Positions 23,141-32,374 are shown, counted from the stretch's first letter. The stretch is 64,000 nt of DNA from Parvibaculum sp. (GCA_030645235.1 JAUSMV010000012.1:558001-622000); one strand, 5' to 3'. Numbers and translations: made by a program. The notes: generated by a model from the sequence alone, not told the origin.

Positions 23141-25468
23141 TCAGGTCCGCTCAACGAAACTGTCGATGACTTTTTTGCGGCCCGCTTTGTCGAAATCAAC
23201 CGTCAGTTTGTTGCCGTCTGCTTCATAGACATGGCCGTAACCAAACTTCTGATGGAACACGCGCTCGCCGCGACCATAGCTTGAGGCGGCAGGGTCGCTT
23301 GTTGCCACGAGATCGCTATGCACCTCATGGCGTGGCGGGCGCACATTGGCAGTCGCGGCGGCGTTCGCCTGCGCGCGTTTCCATCCCGGACTTGAATAGG
23401 AACTTCCTTGCGCGAAGTCCTGTGCAAAGCGGCTCGGCGCATAGCTTTGATAAGAGCCTGCATCCATCGCGCTCGCGGTGACTTCCACATGCTCCTTCGG
23501 AATTTCGTCGATGAAGCGCGATGGCAGTGCGCTTTGCCACAGGGCATGGATGCGACGGTTGGCGGCGAATGAAATATAGGCTTGCTTGCGCGCGCGCGTG
23601 AGGCCGACATAGGCGAGGCGGCGTTCTTCTTCGAGGCCTGCAATGCCGCTCTGATCGAGCGAGCGCTGATGCGGGAACAATCCTTCTTCCCAACCGGGAA
23701 GAAACACGTTGTCAAACTCAAGCCCCTTGGCGCTGTGCAGCGTCATCAGGTTCAGCTCATCGCCACCTTCTTTGGCTGTCACATCCATGACGAGCGAGAC
23801 GTGCTCGAGATAAGCGCCGAGGTTTTCGTATTCGTCCATTGAGCGGACAAGTTCTTTCAAGTTGTCGAGCTTACCCGGCGCGTCGGCGGATTTGTCGTTC
23901 TGCCACATTTCCGTGTAGCCGCTTTCATCGAGAATGATCTCGGCGAGTTCGGTATGCGGCATGCCGGGCACCAATGCGCGCCAGCGGTTGACCATTTCGA
24001 CAAAGCCCGCAAGTGCGCGGCGCGCAGCGGGTTTTAATTCTTCGGTCGTGATGATTTCACCGGCGGAGCGCATCAGCGATATGCCGCGCGCGCGGGCATG
24101 CGTGTGCAGTGTTTGAATGGCAACATCGCCCAGGCCACGGCGCGGTTTATTGACGATGCGCTCAAAGGCGAGGTCGTCGTCGGATTGCGCGACAAGGCGC
24201 AGATAGGCATTGGCATCGCGGATTTCGGCGCGCTCATAGAAACGGGGGCCGCCGACAACGCGGTAGGGGATGCCGAGATTGAGGAAGCGGTCTTCAAATT
24301 CACGCATCTGCGCCGACGCGCGCACCAGAATAGAAATCTGATGCAGCTTCTCGCCGCGTCGCTGGATTTGTTCGACTTCTTCGGCAATGGCGCGCGCCTC
24401 TTCTTCGCCGTCCCAATAGGAGGCGATTTTGACTTTCTCGCCTTCGTTCATATCGGTCCAGAGCGTCTTGCCGAGACGTTGTTCGTTGGCCGCGATCAGG
24501 CCCGATGCCGCGCCGAGAATATGCGGCGTCGAGCGGTAGTTGCGTTCGAGCTTGACGATCTTTGCGCCGGGAAAATCCTTTTCAAAGCGCAGGATGTTAT
24601 CGACCTCCGCGCCGCGCCAGCCATAGATCGACTGATCATCGTCGCCGACGCAACAAATGTTTTTGCGTTTCTGTGCGAGGAGACGCAGCCAGAGATATTG
24701 CGCGACATTGGTGTCCTGATATTCGTCCACCAGCATATATTTGAAACGCTCCTGATAGTCGGCGAGCACTTCAGGATTTTCCTGAAAGATGCGTAGCGTC
24801 TCAAGCAGTAAGTCGCCGAAGTCGGCAGCGTTCAGGATTTTCAACCGCGCCTGATAGGCGGCGTAAAGTTCAGCCCCTTTGCCATTGGCAAAAGCGTGTG
24901 CCTCACCGGCGGGCACTTTGTCGGGTGTGAGACCTCTGTTTTTCCAGCCGTCAATGTCGTTCGCCAGTTGGCGGGCGGGCCAGCGTTTCTCATCTATGTT
25001 TTCAGCAGCAATCAGTTGCTTCAGCAAACGTATCTGATCGTCTGTGTCGAGGATGGTGAAATCAGAACGAAGCCCCGCAAGCTCGGCATGACGACGCAGC
25101 ATTTTCGCGCCGATGGCGTGGAACGTGCCGAGCCATTGCATGCCTTCAACCACACCGCCGATGAGACGGCCGATGCGGTCTTTCATTTCGCGCGCGGCTT
25201 TGTTGGTGAAGGTTACGGCGAGAATTTCGCTCGGCCAGGCGCGGCGTGTGGCGAGCAGATGCGCAAGTCGCGTGGTCAGCACGCGCGTTTTGCCGGTGCC
25301 AGCGCCCGCGAGCACGAGGACGGGACCGTCGAGCGCCTCAACAGCCTCGCGCTGCGCTTCGTTCAGTCCTTCGAGATAAGGCACACGCATGCCCGCGACG
25401 GCAGCGGCGCTTGTCGTGCGCGCTGTCTCTTGTTCGGGAATGGCACCAAGGTCGAAAGGATCGGACAT
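23141..25468 (-). CDS. uvrD: ATP-dependent DNA helicase UvrD/PcrA (SF1A)
   Basis: A 3'-5' DNA helicase of nucleotide-excision and mismatch repair. In 775 residues all SF1A motifs are visible: Q motif LNEAQREAV, Walker A AGAGTGKTRVL, Ia TFTNKAAREM, II VDEYQDTN, III GDDDQSIYGWRGA, IV LERNYRST, V TLHSAKGLEFDNVF and VI RRLAYVGLTRARK. The C-terminal 60 residues (FHQKFGYGHVYEADGNKLTV) form the Tudor-like domain seen in PcrA/UvrD that can contact RNA polymerase. It is first in the minus-strand operon with prmA. Confidence 0.97.
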   Translation of the reverse strand: MSDPFDLGAIPEQETARTTSAAAVAGMRVPYLEGLNEAQREAVEALDGPVLVLAGAGTGKTRVLTTRLAHLLATRRAWPSEILAVTFTNKAAREMKDRIGRLIGGVVEGMQWLGTFHAIGAKMLRRHAELAGLRSDFTILDTDDQIRLLKQLIAAENIDEKRWPARQLANDIDGWKNRGLTPDKVPAGEAHAFANGKGAELYAAYQARLKILNAADFGDLLLETLRIFQENPEVLADYQERFKYMLVDEYQDTNVAQYLWLRLLAQKRKNICCVGDDDQSIYGWRGAEVDNILRFEKDFPGAKIVKLERNYRSTPHILGAASGLIAANEQRLGKTLWTDMNEGEKVKIASYWDGEEEARAIAEEVEQIQRRGEKLHQISILVRASAQMREFEDRFLNLGIPYRVVGGPRFYERAEIRDANAYLRLVAQSDDDLAFERIVNKPRRGLGDVAIQTLHTHARARGISLMRSAGEIITTEELKPAARRALAGFVEMVNRWRALVPGMPHTELAEIILDESGYTEMWQNDKSADAPGKLDNLKELVRSMDEYENLGAYLEHVSLVMDVTAKEGGDELNLMTLHSAKGLEFDNVFLPGWEEGLFPHQRSLDQSGIAGLEEERRLAYVGLTRARKQAYISFAANRRIHALWQSALPSRFIDEIPKEHVEVTASAMDAGSYQSYAPSRFAQDFAQGSSYSSPGWKRAQANAAATANVRPPRHEVHSDLVATSDPAASSYGRGERVFHQKFGYGHVYEADGNKLTVDFDKAGRKKVIDSFVERT

Positions 25469-25536
25469 GCGGGGGACTATAGCTCTGAAAATGGAAAATC
25501 CTGATTCCGAGCATTATAGCACGTTGTGCAAGACCC

Positions 25537-26022
25537 TTATTTTTTCCGCTTTATCCCGATCACGCGACCTGCCTGTTCGGGGCGGGGGAGGTCCTTGTGC
25601 GCCTCCATCATGGCGGCGATCTTCACCTGTACATCGTCGGGAAACGCTGAGGCGCGGCGCGATGCCATGTCCACATGGATGCACATTTGCTCGGATGTGG
25701 CGGCGAGTGCGCCCGTTTCGGCGTGATACATATGGCCGAAAATGTGGATGCGTTTGGCGTCCCAATCGAGCAATTGATAGGTGATGCGCAGCGGCGCTGC
25801 TTCCTTCACTTCATCGATATAGCAGACGTGAACTTCCGCCGTGAAGCACGAGCCGACGCCCTTCTGCGTGTAGTCCCAGCCGATGCCGAGACCTGAAAAA
25901 GCGACGTCGAGCGATTCATCGAAAACGAGATGATAGTAGGCCATGTTCATATGGCCGTTGAGATCGACCCAGGCTTTTTCGACCTTGCGCGGCGGACATT
26001 CCAATGGCTCATTTTTCTTCAT
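25537..26022 (-). CDS. Hotdog-fold acyl-CoA thioesterase family protein
   Basis: A 161-residue single hotdog domain with a motif like the 4-hydroxybenzoyl-CoA thioesterase group: WVDLNGHMNMAYYHLVFDESLDVAF, where Asp-x-Asn-Gly-His-Met precedes the long central helix. Strands such as GSCFTAEVHVCYIDEVK and RIHIFGHMYHAETGALAATSE follow. Acyl-CoA hydrolysis is the likely reaction; the substrate is unknown. A frame running up to 26277 adds 85 residues with no domain character, and the ATG at 26022 is the natural start. It is divergent from the FAD-linked dehydrogenase, with a 90 bp shared upstream region. Confidence 0.85.
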   Translation of the reverse strand: MKKNEPLECPPRKVEKAWVDLNGHMNMAYYHLVFDESLDVAFSGLGIGWDYTQKGVGSCFTAEVHVCYIDEVKEAAPLRITYQLLDWDAKRIHIFGHMYHAETGALAATSEQMCIHVDMASRRASAFPDDVQVKIAAMMEAHKDLPRPEQAGRVIGIKRKK

Positions 26023-26112
26023 AGTTGCGTCGCGCTCCCTTGTGGCGTCGTTATCATTCTTTGTATCCCATGCTAGGGTAGTGCGGACGATCAGAAAAGG
26101 GCGGACAAAGCC

Positions 26113-27507
26113 ATGAGTGAGTTGCGGACACGAAAAACAGGATTGAGCGACGCTTTGCGCGAGATGTCGGCGCTGCTCGGTGATCGCCTCACGACGTCCA
26201 TGCCCGTCCGCGAGGCCCATGGCCGCGATGAAAGCTGGCATCCGGTGATGGCACCCGATGCGGTGGCCTTCGCGCAATCGACGGATGAGGTTGCCGCCAT
26301 TGTCCGCATTTGTTCAGCGTATGGTCTTCCCGTTATTCCGTTTGGCACGGGCACATCATTGGAAGGTCACATCTCGGCACCGCATGGCGGCTTGTCGCTT
26401 GATCTCAGTCAGATGAACCGCATCCTCAAAGTGAATGCCGAAGATTTGGATGTGCATCTGGAGGCGGGCGTCACGCGCAAGGCGCTCAATGTGCATCTGC
26501 GCGATGTCGGTTTATTTTTCCCGATTGATCCGGGTGCCGACGCGAGCCTTGGCGGCATGGCGGCGACGCGCGCGTCCGGCACCAATGCCGTGCGTTACGG
26601 TACGATGCGCGAGAATGTGCTGAACATTACCGCCGTCATGGCTGATGGTTCTGTCGTTCATACGGCGCGTCGTGCGCGCAAGTCTTCGGCGGGCTATGAT
26701 CTCACGCGGCTTCTCGTCGGCTCTGAAGGCACGCTTGGCATTATTACGGAACTCACATTGCGTCTTTACGGCATTCCCGAGGCCATATCATCAGGCGTTG
26801 TGTCCTTCACGAAATTTGAAAATGCGATTGATGCCGTGATCGAGACGATCCAGTCCGGTATCCCCATGGCGCGTATTGAGTTTCTCGACGAAGTGCAGGT
26901 CGCGGCCTGCAACCGCTATTCAAAATTGACTTTACCCGAGACACCGCTGCTGCTTGTCGAGTTTCACGGCAGCGAAGCGTCAGTTGCAGAGCAAGCAACG
27001 CGCTTCGGCGAGATTACCTCGGCGCATGGCGGCGGTGCGTTTCAATGGGCGACGAAGGCGGAAGACCGCACCAAGCTCTGGGAAGCGCGGCACAATGCGC
27101 TTTATGCCTCATTGGCGCTCAAACCCGGCAAGCAGGGGTTGATTACTGATGTCTGCGTGCCGATTTCAAATCTAGCGGAAGCCATCAAAGGCACGAAAGC
27201 CGATCTCGCCAAGTCCGCCATTGTTGCGCCGATGGTAGGGCATGTCGGTGACGGCAATTTTCATTTGATTATGCTCATCGATCCCGACAATGCGGCGGAG
27301 GTGGCCGAGGCTCAAAGCATCCATGACCGCATGGTCTTGCGGGCGCTGGCGCTTGATGGCACCTGTACGGGTGAGCACGGCATCGGTGAAGGCAAGATGC
27401 AGTTTCTTGTGGCTGAGCACGGGTCGGGCGTCGCGGTGATGCGCGCGATCAAGAAGGCGCTTGATCCGCAAAACATTCTCAATCCCGGCAAGATGTTTAC
27501 GCTCTAG
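26113..27507 (+). CDS. FAD-linked D-2-hydroxyacid dehydrogenase (D-lactate dehydrogenase, cytochrome type)
   Basis: A 464-residue flavoprotein of the PCMH-type FAD-binding (GlcD/LDHD) family. The N-terminal FAD domain has PVIPFGTGTSLEGHISAP, FFPIDPGADASLGGMAATRA, RYGTMRENVL and VGSEGTLGIITELTLRL. The C-terminal cap/substrate domain has MVGHVGDGNFH (metal-binding His residues) and GTCTGEHGIGEGK. The long SLEGH and CTGEHGIG motifs point to D-lactate or D-2-hydroxyglutarate type oxidation, feeding electrons to the respiratory chain. The exact substrate is not determined by sequence. Confidence 0.9.
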   Translation: MSELRTRKTGLSDALREMSALLGDRLTTSMPVREAHGRDESWHPVMAPDAVAFAQSTDEVAAIVRICSAYGLPVIPFGTGTSLEGHISAPHGGLSLDLSQMNRILKVNAEDLDVHLEAGVTRKALNVHLRDVGLFFPIDPGADASLGGMAATRASGTNAVRYGTMRENVLNITAVMADGSVVHTARRARKSSAGYDLTRLLVGSEGTLGIITELTLRLYGIPEAISSGVVSFTKFENAIDAVIETIQSGIPMARIEFLDEVQVAACNRYSKLTLPETPLLLVEFHGSEASVAEQATRFGEITSAHGGGAFQWATKAEDRTKLWEARHNALYASLALKPGKQGLITDVCVPISNLAEAIKGTKADLAKSAIVAPMVGHVGDGNFHLIMLIDPDNAAEVAEAQSIHDRMVLRALALDGTCTGEHGIGEGKMQFLVAEHGSGVAVMRAIKKALDPQNILNPGKMFTL

Positions 27508-28130
27508 CTATTCACAGCGACATTGACCGCGAGTGCCAGCAGAACTGTATTGTAAAAGAAAGAGATGACGCTGTGGGCGAGTGTCACTTTTCGCATCCCG
27601 GCGCTTGTCGCCTGCACATCAGAAACTTGCGCTGTCATGCCGACAACGAATGAATAATAGAGAAAATCCCAGGAGCTTGGTTCTTTCGTGTTGGGAAAGT
27701 CCAGACCTCCGGCATCAGTGTGTTTTTCAATGTCGTCGCCGGACAGGTAATAGAGATGGGCGTAGTGAAATGCCATGACTGTGTGAAATGTGAACCAGCC
27801 GAGCGGAACGCCGATCAGGGCGAATGCCACGAGCAAGGGTGATGTTTCACCCTTGTTGTTCAGTATTTCAAAGATGGCGCCAAAACTGAGCGAGACGGCG
27901 GCGAGTGTCATCAGCGCAATGATAAGAATGCCCTCATCTTCATATTGGGAGCGTGCGCGCATCCGTTCAGGCGTCAGTCGCGTCAGGAAAAATCCGGTGA
28001 TCGTCAGATAGACGATGAAGAATCCGTCACCTGCAATGAGCAGGCGAAGCGGCTGGGTGACTTCATCCTGCAATCCAAACCAGATGAGCATGCCGATGGT
28101 CGCAGCGCTGTAAAAGCGTCTGTGATGCAA
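27504..28130 (-). CDS. DUF1345 membrane protein
   Basis: A protein of about 208 residues with five hydrophobic segments and the DUF1345 pattern: DDIEKHTDAGGLDFPNTKEPSSWDFLYYSFVVGMTAQVSDV, followed by RKVTLAHSVISFFYNTVLLALAVNV. Function unknown. The listed frame begins at TTG; the open frame continues upstream to about 28187 without an ATG, GTG or TTG, so the true start is uncertain. It follows the efflux ABC genes on the same strand with little space and convergently overlaps the dehydrogenase gene by 4 bp. Confidence 0.85.
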   Translation of the reverse strand: MHHRRFYSAATIGMLIWFGLQDEVTQPLRLLIAGDGFFIVYLTITGFFLTRLTPERMRARSQYEDEGILIIALMTLAAVSLSFGAIFEILNNKGETSPLLVAFALIGVPLGWFTFHTVMAFHYAHLYYLSGDDIEKHTDAGGLDFPNTKEPSSWDFLYYSFVVGMTAQVSDVQATSAGMRKVTLAHSVISFFYNTVLLALAVNVAVNS

Positions 28131-28183
28131 AACATGTTTGGGTGAAGGGATCAGGATGCGTTCTCCGTCAATCAGGTGCCGCC

Positions 28184-29323
28184 TTAGTCAAGGGTCTGGC
28201 GGTAGCGGTTCATGGCAATGATCGTAGCACCCGTGAAGAAAAGCGCCATGGCGCCGACATCCATCAGAATATCCCCGGTCGTATTGCCTTTGAGCAATAT
28301 GCCACGCACGATGCGCAGGAAATGTGTGAGCGGCAAAACTTCGCCGATCCATTGCGCCCAGACCGGCATGCCACGGAAGGGGAACATGAAGCCCGAGAGC
28401 AATATAGATGGCAGGAAAAAGAAAATGGCCATTTGCACTGCTTGCAATTGATTGCGGGCAAGTGTCGAGAAGGTAAAACCCACAGCGAGATTGGCGGCGA
28501 CGAAAAGCAGAAGTACAGCGGAGAGAAGCGTCAGGCTGCCGATCATCGGCACGTCAAACAGCCAGCGCGCGGCGGCTAGAATGAGAGCCGTCTGGATATA
28601 GCCGACCGCGATATAGGGAAAGATTTTTCCCATCATGACTTCAAAAGGGCGGGCCGGCGTGGTGAGTAAATTTTCCATCGTGCCGCGTTCGATTTCACGC
28701 GTGACGGCGAGTGCAGTGAACATGACCATAGTGAGCGTCAGAATCACGCCGAGAATGCCGGGCACAATATTGTATTGTGTATGGCCTTCCGGATTGTAGC
28801 GCGGATGCGTAATGAGCCTGAAGGGCGGTGGCGAGGCGCGCAGGCTGGCAAGTGGTCCGGTGAGGTCGCGGTTTAGTGCATCACGGGCTAAAATGTTGAC
28901 GGCGGCAATGGCATTGCCCGTCGCGGCGGGGTCGGTCGCGTCGGCATCGAGCAGCAGCGCGGGACGCTCACCCCGCACAAGGTCGCGCGAAAAATGCGGA
29001 GGGATCTCGATGATGAACTGCACCTTGCCACGCGCGAGTAGATGTTCTGCTTCTTCTGCCGTTTCAGGTTGGGCTATGATTTTGAAGTAATCGCTGTTTT
29101 CCAGTGACGTTAGAAATGTACGCGAGAATTCCGAATGATCCTGAATGTGAACGGCGGTGGCCAAATTTTTCGGATCGGCGTTGATCGCATAGCCGAAAAG
29201 CAGTAGTTGCATCACCGGCACGCCGAGCATCATGGCGAAGGTCAGCCGGTCGCGCCGCATCTGGATGAACTCTTTGAGCATCAATGCTTTGAGGCGTGCA
29301 AAATTGAAGCGATCGCCCATCAT
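28184..29323 (-). CDS. ABC-2 type transporter permease
   Basis: A 379-residue ABC-2 permease: one N-terminal membrane segment (LTFAMMLGVPVMQLLLFGYAI), a periplasmic domain of about 150 residues (IQDHSEFSRTFLTSLENSDYF), then five membrane spans including VILTLTMVMFTALAVTREIERGT, the conserved ERGTMENLLTTPARPFEVMMGK loop, and PSILLSGFMFPFRGMP. This matches the YbhS/YbhR/YhhJ class of drug-efflux permeases. The start overlaps the ATPase stop (ATGA). Confidence 0.93.
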   Translation of the reverse strand: MMGDRFNFARLKALMLKEFIQMRRDRLTFAMMLGVPVMQLLLFGYAINADPKNLATAVHIQDHSEFSRTFLTSLENSDYFKIIAQPETAEEAEHLLARGKVQFIIEIPPHFSRDLVRGERPALLLDADATDPAATGNAIAAVNILARDALNRDLTGPLASLRASPPPFRLITHPRYNPEGHTQYNIVPGILGVILTLTMVMFTALAVTREIERGTMENLLTTPARPFEVMMGKIFPYIAVGYIQTALILAAARWLFDVPMIGSLTLLSAVLLLFVAANLAVGFTFSTLARNQLQAVQMAIFFFLPSILLSGFMFPFRGMPVWAQWIGEVLPLTHFLRIVRGILLKGNTTGDILMDVGAMALFFTGATIIAMNRYRQTLD

Positions 29324-30255
29324 TGGAAGTTGTCCGCGCTTTGCTTCATCATCAGGATGAACACATCTTCAAGTGTCGGCTGATCTTCTGCCCATGTGAG
29401 ACCTGCATCATTGCGATAAGGCGTGATGGCGCGGTTCAGCGCATTGGTGTCGGTGCCACTTACATGCAGTGTGGTGCCGAAGGGTGCCACGATGTCCACG
29501 CCTGCTCGACCGTTCAGATCACGGGCAAGGCGATGGATTTGCTTTTGCGATGTTGCTGTGACGGTCCATGTGCGCAGATGGGAAGCGTTGATCACTTCAT
29601 TTGCCGTACCGCGCGCGAGAAGCTGGCCGTAAGCGAGATAGCAGATTTTGTGACAGCGTTCTGCTTCATCCATGTAATGGGTGCTGACGAGAACAGTGAG
29701 GCCGTCGTCGGCAAGCTCGTGGATTTCATCCCAGAATTCGCGTCGCGCTTTGGGGTCAACGCCAGCGGTCGGTTCATCAAGCAATAGAAGTTTTGGCTTA
29801 TGCATGATGCAAGAAGCGAGGGCCAGGCGTTGTTTCCAGCCACCTGAGAGCGTGCCCGCGAGTTGATCGGCCCTTGCTTTGAGATTGAGTTTCTCAATCG
29901 ACGCTTCGACTGCGTCGCGGCGATCGGGCAGTTGATAGATGCGGGCGATGAAGTCGAGATTTTCGCGGATGCTCAGGTCTTCGTAGAGACTGAACTTCTG
30001 CGTCATATAGCCGACTTCGAGTTTGATCTTCGGGCTTTCCGTCAGAATGTCATAGCCGAGGCAGGTGCCTGTTCCTGCGTCGGGTGTCAGAAGCCCGCAG
30101 AGAAGGCGGATCGTTGTTGTTTTGCCGCTACCATTGGGACCGAGAAAACCATAAATCTCGCCACGCGCCACTTGCATATCGACATTGTCAACAACCTTGC
30201 GGGCACCAAACAATTTGGTGAGGCCTTTGACGTCGATGACGAGATCGTTCTGCAT
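29320..30255 (-). CDS. ABC transporter ATP-binding protein (efflux)
   Basis: A 311-residue ATPase of the DrrA/YbhF class: Walker A GPNGSGKTTTIRLL, Q-loop YMTQKFSLYEDLSIREN, signature LSGGWKQRLALA, Walker B LLLLDEPTAGVDPKARREFW and switch His in VSTHYMDEAERC. A C-terminal extension of about 90 residues (TWTVTATSQKQIHRLARDL; EDQPTLEDVFILMM) is typical of ATPases paired with ABC-2 permeases. It is encoded between the HlyD adaptor and the permease. Confidence 0.95.
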   Translation of the reverse strand: MQNDLVIDVKGLTKLFGARKVVDNVDMQVARGEIYGFLGPNGSGKTTTIRLLCGLLTPDAGTGTCLGYDILTESPKIKLEVGYMTQKFSLYEDLSIRENLDFIARIYQLPDRRDAVEASIEKLNLKARADQLAGTLSGGWKQRLALASCIMHKPKLLLLDEPTAGVDPKARREFWDEIHELADDGLTVLVSTHYMDEAERCHKICYLAYGQLLARGTANEVINASHLRTWTVTATSQKQIHRLARDLNGRAGVDIVAPFGTTLHVSGTDTNALNRAITPYRNDAGLTWAEDQPTLEDVFILMMKQSADNFQ

Positions 30256-30256
30256 T

Positions 30257-31213
30257 TTACTTGTCCGCGAGCGTCACGCGCACGGGCTGGCCGGGATGGA
30301 AGGTTTCCGGTGCTGTGTCGGGCGTTGCCTCTGCCATATAGACGAGTTTTGATTTGGCGTTTTCGCTATAGATCACGGGCGGTGTGTATTCGGCTTGAGT
30401 TGAAATAAAGCGCACGGTGCCGGCGAGAATTTCGGCGCAGCCATCGCAGGCGAGCATCACTTTATCTCCGACATGCATTTGCGAGAGTGAGGGCTCGGCT
30501 ATGAAGAAACGCAGTTTGATATTCTGAGGCGGCAGGACCGAGACAACGGGTTGTCCGGGTGCCGCGGTTTCACCGACGCGGAAATAGACGTCCTCCACCA
30601 TGCCGCCATCGGGCGCGTAGCCTGCGCGTTGGTTGAGGCGCCATTGGGCTTGCGCGACGGCGGCCTCCGCGGCTTTCACCTGTGCTTCGGCAGCGGCGAT
30701 CTGATCGCTGCGGGCGGCAAGTTGTCCGGTGGCGAGGCGTGCATCGAGCTCGCGAAGGGCGGCGCTCGCGGCATCCTTATTGGCGGTGGCGGCGTCGAGT
30801 GCGGCTTTGGAGATGTGCCCGCCGGTAAAGAGTTGTTTGGCACGGGCGAGGTCGGCATCGGCGCGTGTCGCGGTTGCGGCGGCGCTGGCGCGGGCGGCTT
30901 TGATGGCGTCAAGTTCGGTCGGGCGCAGGCCTTTGCTGACATCTGCAAATTGCGCGCGCGCCTGTTCGAGTTGTGCCGAGGCCTGATTGAAGCCGGCTGT
31001 TTCCGCCGTCATGTCGAGCTGAAAGAGGAGTGCACCGTCACCCACTTTGTCGCCGCGCTGTACGGGGATCGCCGCAATCGTGCCGCCTTCGAGCGTCGCG
31101 ACGCGAACATATTCCCCCTCGGCATAGCCTTGATAGGTTGTCGTGTCCGTGTTGTCGCAGGCGGTCAGAAGGGACGCGGCCACGCATGCAAGCAGGAGGG
31201 AGTGGAGGCGCAT
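30257..31213 (-). CDS. HlyD-family membrane fusion lipoprotein (efflux adaptor)
   Basis: A protein of about 318 residues starting at the ATG at 31213. The N-terminus is a lipoprotein signal (LLACVAASLLTACDN) with lipobox LTAC. It contains a lipoyl-like half (EGGTIAAIPVQRGDKVGDGALLFQLD), an Ala/Gln-rich alpha-hairpin coiled coil (residues about 70-190), the second lipoyl half and a beta-barrel domain (QPVVSVLPPQNIKLRFFIAE). It would connect the inner-membrane ABC transporter with an outer-membrane channel, whose gene is not in this locus. It starts 2 bp after the tetR stop; a longer frame to 31378 overlaps tetR and is rejected. Confidence 0.93.
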   Translation of the reverse strand: MRLHSLLLACVAASLLTACDNTDTTTYQGYAEGEYVRVATLEGGTIAAIPVQRGDKVGDGALLFQLDMTAETAGFNQASAQLEQARAQFADVSKGLRPTELDAIKAARASAAATATRADADLARAKQLFTGGHISKAALDAATANKDAASAALRELDARLATGQLAARSDQIAAAEAQVKAAEAAVAQAQWRLNQRAGYAPDGGMVEDVYFRVGETAAPGQPVVSVLPPQNIKLRFFIAEPSLSQMHVGDKVMLACDGCAEILAGTVRFISTQAEYTPPVIYSENAKSKLVYMAEATPDTAPETFHPGQPVRVTLADK

Positions 31214-31215
31214 GA

Positions 31216-31842
31216 TCAGGCCTCCCTGTTTGCAGCGAGGCCGCGAAGGATGAAATCGAGATGGCTTGGAAAAAATCTGTTCGTGGCAAATTGAGGTTTG
31301 GGCCCGAAGACTTCGGTGGCCAGCGCATTCATCAGCAGCGGGAAGATCACGCTTTGCGCGGTTGCCTCCGCATCGCAAGGGCGGAATTCGCCACGCGTGA
31401 TGCCGCGTTCGATGAGTTGTGCCAGATTGCCAAGACCGCGCGAGGCAATTTCGTTCCAGTAGAAATCAACAATGTCGGGGAAGTTGCCTGCTTCCGTGAC
31501 GATGAGTTTGAGGATGGACCGCACGTCGGACGAGCTCACAATCATGCTGACGCGGGCATAGATCATGCGCAGCAGGTCCGTTGTAGGTCCGTCATAGGCG
31601 CTGATGAGAGCCTCAAGCTCGCCGACCTTGGGGCCGACGATCTGACGCACAATTGCTTTGAAGAGATCTGCTTTGCTGTCGAAATAAAGATAGATCGTTG
31701 CTTTGCTGATCTCGGCGGCCTCGGCCACATCTTCGAGCCGCGTCGCTGCAAAGCCGCGCTCCGAAAAAATCTTGAGGCCTGCCGCCATGATTTCAGCGGG
31801 ACGTTTTTCTTTGCGTCGTTGACGTTTGGGGATAGCGGACAT
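31216..31842 (-). CDS. TetR/AcrR-family transcriptional regulator
   Basis: A 208-residue repressor with an N-terminal helix-turn-helix: RPAEIMAAGLKIFSERGFAA, then TRLEDVAEAAEISKATIYLYF and DSKADLFKAIVRQ. The C-terminal ligand domain resembles the TetR_C group found with HlyD-ABC efflux operons (VTEAGNFPDIVDFYWNEI). It is second in the operon, between the methyltransferase-like gene and the HlyD gene. The palindrome at 32361-32374, upstream of the operon, is the likely binding site, making this an autoregulated efflux operon. Confidence 0.93.
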   Translation of the reverse strand: MSAIPKRQRRKEKRPAEIMAAGLKIFSERGFAATRLEDVAEAAEISKATIYLYFDSKADLFKAIVRQIVGPKVGELEALISAYDGPTTDLLRMIYARVSMIVSSSDVRSILKLIVTEAGNFPDIVDFYWNEIASRGLGNLAQLIERGITRGEFRPCDAEATAQSVIFPLLMNALATEVFGPKPQFATNRFFPSHLDFILRGLAANREA

Positions 31843-31844
31843 GT

Positions 31845-32345
31845 TCAGGATTTCCAGGGGCTGAGGCGGGGCAGCCAGCGCGGTACATTTGCAAAATAAG
31901 ATTCGTAGTCGTGGGGATAGCTGCGACGCAGCGTCGGTTCTTCGTAGATGAGGATGAATGTGTGGAAAGCGAAAAAGATCAGCGTGCCATAGGCGATGAT
32001 CAGCATGTTTCCGAAGATGAGCGCCTGTCCGAAAATGAGTGCGAGCACAGCGACATACATCGGGTTGCGGACATGGCGATAGAAACTGTTGACGATGAGA
32101 CGTTGTGTGGGGAAGGGCGGCGCAGGCGTGCCCTCACCCTGAAGAGCAAAGCGCGCAAAAGAGTCGAGAAGGATGAGGAGCCCGCCTGCGAGCAGAAGCC
32201 AGCCCATGAAAGACAGAAAGCCGAGGCCGAAAAGCGGAGGTCCGGCGGTCCAATGGCTGATGGCATAAGGCGCAAGTCCGGCGACGGTTCCCGGCGCGAG
32301 AGCCAGAAACACGAGAGATCCCAGAATTGGCTTTAACCTGCTCAT
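31845..32345 (-). CDS. Isoprenylcysteine carboxyl methyltransferase-like (ICMT/PEMT) membrane protein
   Basis: A 166-residue protein with four hydrophobic segments. The conserved C-terminal methyltransferase motif of this family is present: RHVRNPMYVAVLALIFGQAL, then EEPTLRRSYPHDYESYFANVPRW. The motif fits SAM-dependent phospholipid or isoprenylcysteine methyltransferases; bacterial members are mostly uncharacterised. It is first in the tetR-hlyD-ABC operon, 2 bp before tetR, so a membrane-lipid or substrate-modifying role linked to efflux is possible but is inference. Confidence 0.85.
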   Translation of the reverse strand: MSRLKPILGSLVFLALAPGTVAGLAPYAISHWTAGPPLFGLGFLSFMGWLLLAGGLLILLDSFARFALQGEGTPAPPFPTQRLIVNSFYRHVRNPMYVAVLALIFGQALIFGNMLIIAYGTLIFFAFHTFILIYEEPTLRRSYPHDYESYFANVPRWLPRLSPWKS

Positions 32346-32360
32346 TGACGCACCTTAATA

Positions 32361-32374
32361 ACTGACTGGTCAGT
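32361..32374. promoter_or_regulatory. Putative TetR operator upstream of the efflux operon
   Basis: A perfect inverted repeat ACTGAC TG GTCAGT, extended by A/T-rich flanks, begins 16 bp before the first ATG of the operon. The GACTGGTC core resembles operators of several TetR efflux repressors, and the operon carries a tetR gene. Confidence 0.75.

Noticed and set aside
26023-26112. Specific promoter boxes between the divergent thioesterase and dehydrogenase genes
   Set aside because: Candidate boxes match consensus too weakly to place either promoter.
26023-26277. N-terminal extension of the thioesterase
   Set aside because: It overlaps the opposite dehydrogenase start and has no hotdog similarity; ATG 26022 gives a standard single-domain protein.
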